From assembly GCF_963675165.1 (NCBI RefSeq), contig NC_087392.1, positions 4,952,942-5,016,941 of the forward strand: a stretch of DNA of 64,000 nt, read 5' to 3'. Made by a program: the position numbers and the translations under genes. This DNA is from Halichondria panicea (taxonomy: Eukaryota > Porifera > Demospongiae > Suberitida > Halichondriidae). Of this stretch, positions 44,701-57,173 are shown piece by piece. The notes beneath the pieces are model-generated. The model was not told where the DNA came from. It saw only the letters and a list, made by a program, of their open reading frames with translations, and ran no database searches. Positions within the stretch are counted from its first letter, which is position 1, and each line of letters starts with the position of its first letter.

Positions 44701-47700
44701 TTCTACCACAAGGGGTAGACGCTAATCTATAAATAGGTTCACTGTACCAGTTATATACATGTGCCCCTCCTCCTCGTACAGGGTATTGGTCAGCTGTGTG
44801 GTAGGTTTGTGTACACTCTTCACTGCTCCTCTCTCACCACCCCGGCGGCCATAGCCAGGACACTGGAGGGAGTGGTACAAGACGGGACCTGGGTGTGTCT
44901 TGCTGACGTACACACACTGGACACACCCTCCATCTCAGTGCTTTCCCAGATGATGCTGGCCATTAGGACTGCATTGGTAGCGAAGAAAACAATGTGTACC
45001 TTTGTAGGAGGAGCAGAGGTGAACTATGTATCATAACTTATATGTTAGAGTAAACTACAGCTAGCGCTAGAGGCTTATTGCTTGGCCAATTTTCGATTTC
45101 CTGCAGCAATTGATAATATTCACTCTGCATACATGTACATGTACGTACCTTACCCTCTAATGCATATAGAGAAGGAGAGGAAGTGGGTGTGGAGACAAGG
45201 CTACGTGTACATGCACACTATGACCCTCCCCCTCTACAGATATCACTACAGCCCCGGTTGGCTGTGTTTGTGACGTCAACCCCGCATTGGAAACTTCCCT
45301 CCTCCTTCTCCTCTCACTTCCGCACCTTCTCTCTCCCCCGGCCGGACCCCACCCTCCTCCTGAAGGCAAAGATTAGCACACTGGGACTCAGGGGACCCAA
45401 GCCACTCGCTAACAAGCTAGTCACGTTACAGAAAATGGTCACCGATCAATTGTAAGTTACATCGTGCTTAGTACATGCTCCCAATACAAGCATTAATACT
45501 GCTAGCTCACCTTAAAGTTTGTGGCAAATGGTAAATTGAATAAAGCTACGTGCATGTACAATGTTCTTGAGATAAGTGTAGCAGTTTGAATGCCATGGTC
45601 TACTGTGTTCCATTTATCTCAAGTAGTTTTTTGCAATTTACTAGGTACAGTATACGTATATAGCTACTGAATGTGTATCATTTACTTTCTATACTAAAGT
45701 TAAAAGAGCAGCAATAATTAAAAAGAACATAATTATTAGTACTACTTGGCCTCTATTCAACCCGTCTGCAGCTTCTCCCTCCCCACGGCTCTGACCACCC
45801 ACCGCATCTCACACATCTTGGAGGCAGTCCAACGAAAGATAGTGGCCACAAAGTCCCAACGTAAAGCCACACCAGAACACACCAACTTCCTTGCTGTACA
45901 GGAACCCTCTGAGTCTAGACTACAGCAGAGCAACCTCGGGCGATCACCTGGTCGATCACCCGGTCATGAGTTATTGAGACAGGCGAGGGCCAAGCCTTCC
46001 CCCTCCCACCATAACACACCCAATGCAGCTGGTGCGGCCCTGCCAGCTGCTGCCCTCAGGGAACACTCACTCATAGCTCAAGCACTGGTGGCAGTGGCAG
46101 GACCCATGTTCCCTGAGCAGGTAAGTCAATTATTACGTAGCTTCAATTAAGAATAGTTTAAGGTGGTAAGGTTCTCAATATGCCAATGATATCGATGTCT
46201 AGATCTAGGTTGAGTCAACTCATTGTTGTCAAGATTTCTCTTTCTATAGTTTCCTATAATGTGTGTACCTTCAAACCAAGCATGTGTAGATCCCTGAAAA
46301 AATGAATGAGTCAATTGCTTCCTTGATCCCGTCACTACAGGAGCTACCGGTGTTCGTTCAAATGGTGAAGGATGTGTTTGCAGTGAGTGTTGACCTCGGT
46401 CACATACTCTCCCACCCGCTGTGTCTTGACCTACCTCCTTTACTCGTACACACCCCCAAAACACCCACGGCCAGTCGGAGGGTGATGTGCGGGGCTCTGG
46501 AAATGGGTGTGGTCTCCCAGCTCGTACGAGAAGAGGCGGTTAAAGCTGGCCTAGTGCCAACAGTTTCGTGGATTAAGAAGACAGAGCAACTCTTACTGAT
46601 GAGTCAACAGAAACACGGTAAGCAGGTTTGTTTGTGTATACAGTGGAGCCTGAAGAAATATCTACTGTAAAGGCCAGGTTTCAAATAAATAGTTTGTGCA
46701 AAACCGCTCAACAAAGGCCACCTCTGTATAAGTGTATTCCCTGTGTCTGTTATCACCAGTGTAATTATCCCCCGCTGCTTCCCCCGGCTAACTATCACTA
46801 TTATACAGTTGCGCAGTTGTAGCTATTGTACTGTAATATCTAAAGCAGCCTCACACACCTCTCTCCCTCTAGCTGTGATCCTAGCTGGGCAACCTGGAGC
46901 AGGTAAGTCCACAGCTCTTAGTACAGTGGCCTCGGCCCTCAGCACAGTGGAGGAGGGGTGTGCTGTCAAGGTGGTGAGGGTGTTTCCCGGGGTGTTTGAG
47001 GGGCTATCGGATCTGTATGGTCATGTGACCCCAGTAGGGGACTGGGTGGACGGTGTGTTCACTGATGCATTCAGGAAGGCCCACAAGGTACTGTATGTAT
47101 TAACGTTATAGCATAATTATACTGACTATATTAGCTTGCAGGAGATCCCATACATTATACTTTGCTTATGCTTCAGTTACTAGTCAAGACTGCGTATGTA
47201 GAGTTTCAAATGTGAAAGTTGTGTAGCACTTAGCTTGCTTAGTTAATTTTGCTATGCAAAAAACTATTCCAGGTGCAATAATTATCCAATTGCTTGTTAT
47301 AGGCAACTCAGAGTGTGTCGTGGGTGTGTCTGGATGGTCCGCTGTGTGGGGAGTGGGTGGAGTGTCTCCCTGAGTTACTGGGACATAACCGAACCCTCAC
47401 ACTGGGCAATGGAGAGAGCCTGGTTATGAGAGGAGGGAGCATCAAGCTACTCTTCGAGACTGGCAGTTTAGACCACGCTTCTCCAGCCTGTCTACTCAAC
47501 TGCGTAAGTGCTATAATTATGCGTGCATACAACGACAAATTTTCTTGGAACTCATCATTATTGACAACTGCGTAACTGCTATATACTTTACAAATTTTTG
47601 CTAGTACTAATAATTAATTCACTTTCAGGGAGTGGTGTACTTTGACAGCTGTGTGCTTGGATGGCGGTGTGTGTTTAAGAGGTGGTGTGCCAACAGGAGC

Positions 47701-50700
47701 TCTCAGGAGGGCGACACTCTCACCAAGTACCTGACTCAAGTCATGGACCCTGTCATAGAGTTCGTGCTCATCAAGTCAGGGTGAGCTCCATAGAAGCTCT
47801 AGTCTGCCTGAAGCACACCTCCTGAGAAGATGTATGTACCCCTTTATCCCCAGATAGCTCCCTATCTCCTCCTATCTTTCCCAGTAAAATCTGTCAGGTT
47901 ATTACCCTCCCCCTGCCCACCCCCCTACAGCTGTAGTAGTGTGTACTCTGAAGTGGGCCTACTGGAGACTTGTCTCGCCTTCCTCTCATCTCTACTGGAC
48001 GTGAGTTATCGGATGGCAATTAAAATTACTGCTTTGTTCGTTTTTACAGAAAACTGGCTTTTTGACAGGCCAACTTTGAGTGCCCATAACTTTAGTTTAA
48101 ACAGTCCAATTTAAGTGATACAAACATTTCTCAGTAGCTGAAAGTTAGCTCTATCTCATGACATACTTGGTCCAAACACCAAAATTAATGGCATGTACAT
48201 GTAAATATGTATCACATCATAATTAATTATTTGTTTGCCTCAGATCTATCGAGAGACAGCGGAAGTGTTCAGTGAGGTCCACGTGGAGCGTCTGCTACTG
48301 TTTAGTGTCATCTGGAGCTACGGAGGTGTGTTGGTGGGGGAGAAAGATCAGAGGCGGTTCAGTCAGCTGCTCAAGACACTCACCAACATCCTCCCCGATG
48401 ATGACTCAGAGTTCTCTGTGTTTGACTATTATGTCGATGAGTCGGGAGAATGGGATGTCTGGGGATCCAGGTGTGTTCTATAGTATGGATGTTTAAAACT
48501 GCATTTAAATGTACTGTTAGTGCATGAAGCAATCATTTTTCAAACTCATTGGCTTATTTGTTCTCCAGGGTACCCCAAGAGGTCAGCTCTCATGTGGACA
48601 TGTTAGGCAGTGTGTTCGTGGACACTGCAGACACAGTAAGTCACATCCCCTAGCCATGCTGTTGTAACGTGGATAATGCACTATTGGATTTAGGCATTAC
48701 ATGTAAACAGCGGTGGCCTTTTATTGCACGAAACTGTTCACTTTAAACCTAGTTGCATGGCCCCCATTATTTGCAGTTGGCCTTTGTTTGTTCAGAGGGC
48801 TTGTACTGTGATATATCATAACACACACCCATGCACTCACTCAGATACGTACTGAGGTGTTGTTGGACCTGTCCCTGTCCTCTGGTAGACACACCCTTCT
48901 CGTGGGTCCCCACGGAGCAGGCAAGACCACCATCACTAGACACTACCTACAGGGGAGAGGTTGGTACTAACAGCTGCATGCATGTGTGTATGTGCTTTTA
49001 GTGTGTGCATTGGCGGGTGGAGTAGTATAATATGTACGTCGTTGTTCCATGATCATGACATGTATGAGATAGCTCATTGTGTGTATTTGCTTGCTAGAAA
49101 CTCAACGATATTTTGGTGTTTTTGTTGGTGCATATTTCAGTTTTCGTAATTATTTATGACTCTTTGCCAGACTCTTTGTTAAATCGTAACCATGTTTCTT
49201 GTTTTACCCAATACACCTCGTATAAACTACGTTCTTCTGTTGATGATCTTTATACCTAATCCTCTCCTCTTGTCCAGCCCTGCTCCACAGCCAATCAGAG
49301 ACTCTGAGACAGACGGTGTTCAATGGCTTCACTGACTCCGCCCCTCTCCACGAGTTCATGCAGGTCAACTTCCATCATAGGCAAGGTACGTCTCTGCAGA
49401 GAGTGAAATGTTTTGGTAACTCTTTCAGCTGAATTCCAAGGATCTAATATCAGAAAAAGACCTTTCAACATATAATGTTCATGAAGAAAGAATTTCATAG
49501 AAGGCCAAAAAAGGCCGAATTGTGGCCCAAAAAATTTTGCACATCATTTAAAAGAAACTTTCAGAAAATTTGACATTGGATCAACGGCACTAAAATTATG
49601 GCTGTTGAAAGATACTCAACTACATGTACAACCTTAGTACGTCTAGTCTATAAACCCCAGCCCAAAATACGTCGTACTTGTATAGAAAATCTGATTTGTA
49701 GGATTGCACAGCATTTGGACAGTATAGCTATAATTATAAAGCCAAAGTAGTTTTGATCGTGGTATAGAAGTCATAGGTATACTTGGTTGATATCCATTGA
49801 ACTTATTGCCAGTCGATAGGCCCTGTTTTGAAAATAATACGCAGGTGCTTATATAGATTCTGTTGTAATTGGAGCATACGTATCTGTTTCATTTCAGGGT
49901 ATACATTTGGTCCGAAGCATCACAAGAAGCTCAACTGGCTTATCGATGACCTCCACTGTCCACACACTCCCCACACACACCCTCCCACCGCCCACGAGTA
50001 TCTACGGCAACTATCCGACGTATCTGGTCTGCACAACCTACAGAAGAGAAACGAACATTGCACCATTGAAGACTTGGTGATATTCGCTTGTGCAACCGCC
50101 GGTAACACTTCACTAGATCCTAGACTGACAAGACAATTTTCTACAATCAACCTACCAGAGCTTAGCGAAGAAAAAGCCCAAAATATTATTTCCCTACAAT
50201 TGGCCACCTATTTGAGTTCCCATGTCAACGATATGGAGGGGAGCTTCAGTCAACTGGCCCTGGTGATTGGCGGGGTCTATGTGGGAGTGAGGGAGGCTTT
50301 GTGTGTGTCAGATATGCCGGGAAGAGGGCACTACTTGTTCTCTCTGGGGCACCTGGAGTCAGTCTATCAGGTACTGGTAGGGGGAGGGGGTGCACTAATA
50401 GTTAACTGAGTTGGTATTATCTTTAGTGGAGTTTGCTGTAAATGTAATTCAGAGAATACTCCATTAAGTTGACAGCTTGTGTTATTGCAATGAGAACTTG
50501 TTGCTAGTTTGATTCTGCGTACTTCGATCGTTCTTCTGAAGTATCCACTTCATATTATTTTGACCTTTGCTCAGGGTTTGTGTGTCTGTGCTGATAGCAA
50601 TGGACAGACTGACAGGTGGGGGATCTACACCACACCCAGACTACCTCCCACAGAGGGGGTATGTCCCACCAGCTCCCCCACAGACGGGGTGTGTCTTACA

Positions 50701-53700
50701 GGGCTACTGACGATCTGTCCCACTAGACTACGGTACACTCTGAGGCACGAGTTGAGGAGAGCTTTAGTTGAAGGACTGTGTAGAATAAGCGACAGTCAAT
50801 GGCTGGACCAGATAATACAACAACAGTGTAATCAGGTACGTAACGTAGAGCAGCTTATTATGCCCATTTTTGCATTACTCATACGTAATACAATTGTTCC
50901 ATTGTATATAGCTAAAGGCAGGCACAAGTTAAATCATTTGCACCCATGACTTTTTCACATTTGCAGCTCTTGAAGAGAGTCAGGTTCACTGAAGGTGAGG
51001 AGGATATTCCCTCACTGCCCCTCTCGTTAAGTGGGATAGCCCCAGAGTTGAAACAAGATGATCAGTCCACCTCTGTCATATCACCAGTGTGCACCCTACC
51101 AGAGGTGAGGGCCAGGGAACCCCTGTGTATAGTGCACACATCCCCTCATCACACAGTACTTTATGACTCACTCGGAAGTTTGCGGCAAATAGTAAAATGC
51201 AAAAACTATTCGAGATAAATATTTTTACAAGTAGACCATAATTAATGTACATGTACTGATCTCAACTTCTGAACTATTTTTTTGCCTCTAACTTCCAAGT
51301 GAGCTGTAAAACATGCAGACAGACGTAATTGTTGTACATCCAACCCCGCCCCCTCTACAGGTATCCCTCCATGCCGTGAGGGACTGGACTGAGCTGAGGC
51401 TGTCCCTGGGCCAGTTCCTGAGGCGATATCGTGAGGAGCATGGTGAAGCATTCTCTTTAGAGCTCTCCACTAACAACACCAGGCTGCTCACCACACTTCA
51501 CAGAGCCATCAAGCTACCTAAGTAAGTCTTTAATTTTAATCCAGCAAAGATTATAAACGTCCATAAGCTTTTAGATACAAATACGCATTTTATAATTTCG
51601 AAATTGGGCACTCCATATTCAAGTTATAGTTATAATCAGCCTAACTAAAACGCTCTACATTGTGTACAGGGGTAATTGTATGCTGGTTGGATCCCTGGGA
51701 CTACCGCTCCACACCCTTGCGACCTTTGCCCTCTACATTGCTGGCTACAGTCTACAGACGGTGGACACTTCTAAAGAGATCCTCTTCAAGGATGGACTGA
51801 GAGCTTTGTTTAGACAAGCTGGACTCGAGGGAAGACCAGTCTCCATCATACTAAATGTGAGTAGATATTTACAACTAAAAAATGATACTTTTAGTCATTC
51901 TGCTACACGCGGTAAATATTCACAGCTTTTTAACTTTCTTGTATGTTGATATACCGTATCAATAGTTTGTACATAAATTGCTTTCCTTTTCTAGGAGCGT
52001 GATATGAGAGAGAGTTATGTGCTGGATGCCTTGAACAGTTTGCTGGCCACAGGAGAACTGGCCACTCTGTTCACCAATGATGAGATGGATGGACTGCTAC
52101 AGGTACAGCTACATCATCAATTAAAGCTGTACATATCTGTATACTGTAAAAGTATATGCATGCGTCTATATACGTGCATGTTATTTTCATTTGACACAGA
52201 CCATGTGATAGATAGCTGATGTACTTGCCCATATCCTTTATCTTCTGCAGCACTGCACTACACACTACACACACATTATCTTTATCCATGCAGGCTTTGT
52301 TGCCTTCTATCAAACGAGACTTTCCCAGTGAGGAGACTTGTCCCATGCAGTACTTCATAGCACGTGTGTATCGTAACCTGCGGGTGGTCCTCTGCCTACC
52401 CCCCACAGCTCCACTACTGGCACACACAGCACAGTGAGTGTACACTTGCCGATGCATACCCTATAATTAAGTTGTTGATTGCTGCATGGCTTTGTTCGTA
52501 GTGATTTCAAAGGAATAATGGAGGGCTCAAAGGTCATCTGGGTGCAAGATTGGGCACAGGACTTTGTCGATAGCTCCACCCAGCACTTGTTATCAGCAAG
52601 CTCAGTGGAGCGACACACCAGCAGCTCTCTAAGGTGATCCAATATATACCATAATCAAAAAAACTTGTTTGAGTGTTATGGCATGCATGTATACATGTAC
52701 ACTGAGTGTCAACATTGGAAGGGAGCGATTAATAACAAGGAAAGACATTGTCTAGTATCTACTAAGACTTGATGTAATTATAAAGGTAGATTTTGTTGAG
52801 GGATTGTCTTGTATATACACGTACACAAACACTAGCTTATTTCCCTATGCATACAGGCAGTCGCTATTCTCCAGTCTCTCTGCTATACATCGCTACGTTA
52901 TGAAAGAGACCTCTCAACTAACATATACTGGACAGCAACCCGGTCACTTACAACAAACCTACCTACCAAAACACCAACTATTGCATTTTCTAGGCTCAGC
53001 AACAAAGCAAACCATATCCGAGGCTCTCGGTAAACGTGAGAAAATTGAATCACCTTCATCCCTAGAGTGCTTGATTGAGAAAGTTTTGCAGCTGGATCAA
53101 GAGATGAGTACATCGAACACTGTCGAGTTTAAACTACCCTATGTCGGTCCTACTAAGCATACGGAATTTTTAGAATGCTTTAGTGAGATTTTTGAGAAGA
53201 AAAATTCAGAGTTGATTTCTGACCGAAAGAACTTGAGCTTAGCATTGGAGACTATTAGTGGCACGCAAAAAGAAGTTGAAACTATGAAAAGCACAGTTAC
53301 TGAACTTCGAAAAAAGCATGAGGAAGCAAACTATTTATCTTCAAACCTTCTCCAAGAATTGACGTCCAAGTCTTGCCAACTGGAGAAACTCAAAGCTTTA
53401 TTGGGACAAGGCTCCAGTGTTCTGAGCGCCATGCAAATGGTCAGTGAGCAGGAAAGACTTTTGGCAGAGAATGAAGATGATGATGAAGAGCTGTTGTCTT
53501 TGTTTGGTGATCGCCGTAGCTCACGATACGACGCTCTCTTACAGAAATCAAAGGAGCAGTTGGTACAAGCCGAGAGTGAGGAACTAGCAGCCAAACAACA
53601 CATGATGAAAAGCAAAGAAAAGGCGCTTCGTTTCCAGGGAAAAATCGATCGAAATACAATCGATCAGATCAAGTCCCTCAATAGCCCCCCACGTCTTGTC

Positions 53701-56700
53701 GGTACTATCATGGAGCTAATGTTCACACTGTTACAGCAGTATGGGGAGCCTGATCACCAGACACAGGCCGGGGACAAGTCTGACAGCACGCAATCTACTT
53801 CCGGACAAGGAACAACGACTCTCTCCTCCAAGAGACGATTACCTGTTGCCTCAGGCTCTCATTCTGGAGCTGAAACTGCCAAGATGGAGAAAGAACAATG
53901 GCAAGCGGTCCAGTCTTCTATCGGTGACTCTCAGAAATTCCTAGATCTTCTAAATCGTCTGAAATGGCAGGATGGTTTGTCAGGAGATGCAGTGAAGCTT
54001 ATCGAGTCTAAACTTGAGACGTCAGCTAGTAGTTCGGGTACTGTTAGTTCAGAGAGTAACCGTCGGCAATCCACTAGTGGCATGGATTTGATCACTGTTG
54101 CTATGGCCCGCCATGCAGCTGAGAGTGCTGCAAACATGTGTGCCTTTGCTATCTCCATTGTCAGCTACAGTCACAGTCTGCAACCCTACAACCTGGCCCT
54201 GGATAAACTGCAGCAGTAAGACAAAATAGCATCTGTTTGTGTGTATATCATTTAATACTTGTCATAATTATGCATGTGTGTACATGCATGTGTATTACGT
54301 GTATCTATGCACATACAGCATTAGGTTGTTGCCAAGACGTACTGTATACTTGTAGTGGCTTGTGAACTAACATGTAACTAACATGTAACTGAATTGTTCA
54401 GTATTAATTTTACTTGTCTTTGGGTGCTGTAAATTGTACGTACATGGTATACATAATTATGTATCTATCACATGTGCAATAGTAGAGTGTTCTGATTTTC
54501 TTACAGAGCTCAGAAGAAATTGGAGGATCTTGAAGCTCGCCCAGAGTCCAGTATGGCCCACCCCCTCACTCATTGTATGACCTCTGACCTTGAGGACCTG
54601 ACGGAAGAGGGGGAGGTTGAAGAGGAGGGGCTAGCGGCTCTTCAAGAAGAGGTAGACTCCCTGCAGGAAACATTTGACAGGGCAGTCATTGAGAAGCACT
54701 CTCTTGGACTTTCTTGTCAGCAGCTAGCTGAGAAGCTCAAGACTGCCAACCACTTGTTAGAGAGGTATAGGGAGAATGGTCTAGGCTATAAAAATTGGAA
54801 ATGGTACCCCATAACGACTATAGGCCCATCATCTGGTTGTAACTCAAGTTTTGCAAGCAATTTTAGCAGCTAAATATAGCTTATTGCCATTTATCGGTGG
54901 TCTCTACTTTTTCTCCCTCATAGTTTGAAGATACGTGAAGAGTCTTGGCACAGGAAACTGGACAGTCTCCCCTCCATTGAGGTGGTGGTTACTAACTGCA
55001 TCCTTGCTGCGGCCTTCACTGTCTACTTCCCTATACTGAAGACCAGTCAAAGACACTCTCTGTTCAGCGCACTGCTCGATATTTGCCAGCACTGCGGACT
55101 ACCCATCAATGATGACCACATCCTTACACCGTCGTCCTACCCAAAGTTCCTAATCGGAGAAGTAATTTATCAAAACAGTTCATTTTGGGCCAGTTTTCAT
55201 ATCAAAATACCTAATTACGTTATAAGTCTGCATAATTATCTACGTTTGATATACGTACATGTAAAGCTATCATTTGATTCTCTTCCCCTCTCCTGCAGGC
55301 TGCCCTGTACCACTTCATGCTGGAGGAGCTTCCTCCTGATCTGACAAGTCAGCAGAACGGTTGCTTTATCTCGTACCCTCGTAAGGGGGTGTGGCCTTTT
55401 GTACTGGATCCCCTGAACATGGTGGGGGCATGGCTAACTAAGAGGGACCCGGCAGCAAACCTTGTCAAGTTTCAGGTATGGCCTGATTGTATGTCAATTA
55501 TGAAATACATGTAGTAGATGAAATCTTGTCCGATTGATTTTTCTTAAGTTCTTCATTAGTATATAGAGACTGAAAGCTACAGTGTAAAGTACGTGATGTA
55601 TTTATGCATCAAATTTGTGACAGTAGGGGTTCTATATTCTATAAGCCCAATACGTATACTGTTCTATAACCCCTCCCACCCACCACCGCAGGATGCTGAT
55701 CTTGGCCTTGTGCTGGTTAGGAGCATGATGGAGGGAGCCACTCTCATAGTAACTGAGGTGGAGTGCCAGACTCTGGTGACTAATACTCGTCTCATGGACG
55801 CTCTACTCATCAGGAAGGTCATTTCAAGGGCAACAACTCCTCAGAAAGTTATGGTGAGTTGTGCTACATTTTTGATGGCCTAAATAGCTTTCAAAACGAG
55901 GCTGGTTTTATATATATGTAGCTAACTTTGATTGCCATGCATGAACTGATTTGATTTCTTATCCCCCCTCCCCCATATACACATAGATTGGCGATAGGGA
56001 GATTGAATGCCACCCCCAGTTCAATCTCCTGTTGGTATCCTCTGATCCTCTCCCCTCCGTTCCTCCGGCCATTGCCTCGCTAACCTCTGTGCTTGTATTT
56101 CAACCAGAGAGAGAGGGACTTGCTGAGCTACACCTGGACTCTTTCCTGAGCCTGCAAAATCCCAAGACCTACCACGATCGTCAGCAACTGCGGACAGAGA
56201 TACATCGACAAGCAGAGAGACTACTAACTGTTGAGGCAGAGCTATTGCGACTACTGGCTGTGGGAGAGGGTGTGGAGGAGCCTAAAGTCACCAAAGCTAT
56301 TCTCTTACAGAACAAGGCGTACGAAGACGCACAGGAAGGGTGAGTGTGTGTACACATAAGTGCATGGATTAGCTGTACGTTGTAAGAGTGCTTTGAAAAT
56401 ACTTTTATAATCAATTATATACAAGGTAAATAGTGAATATCTCGTCAGCTGACCCTGATACCTATCAAGTTCTATCAATCATATGAAAAATCTAGCCAAA
56501 TTATTATGTCTTCAAGTTTTGTAGCATGACTTCATTCTGATATGCAGTTATCAAGGTATACATGTACATGGAGAAATGAATGTAATTAAAAACTGCATCA
56601 CTTGATCGTGTTGTACCTCCTCTGGAGCCAGAGGAGGTACGACACGTGTGCCTCGATTAGGCAATTAGCCTCTGAAACAACGTTGAGCGTGGGCGGATAA

Positions 56701-57116
56701 TTGAGGCATAATTGTGCCCATGCTCAAGGTTATTGCAGAGGCTAATTGCTAAATTGAGGCACGCGTGTCTTATACCTCCTCTGCTCTGGAAGTTGCATGA
56801 CCGTGTAATAAGAAGGGACTGTATGGCTTTTATTTCATGCTTGTTAACTATACCTTGACAGTATGAATAATTCTGTACGTGCACTGATTTCCTTGTACTG
56901 TATCTCCAGACTCAGCAAGGCAGTCTCCTACTACTCTCTGATGAGTGATGTGCACCTTAGTGTACTGCGCAGTCTCTCCTCTCAGGCTAGTGTCGTTACG
57001 GACGTTGTGGTTGCCATGGGTTATTTACTGCCCCTCTACCGAACCACCTTCTCCAGTATACAGGCCGTGTTCTTATCATTCATAGAGCAAGCAGGAAGGT
57101 CAGATACTATTGCACC

Positions 57117-57173
<57 letters not shown>

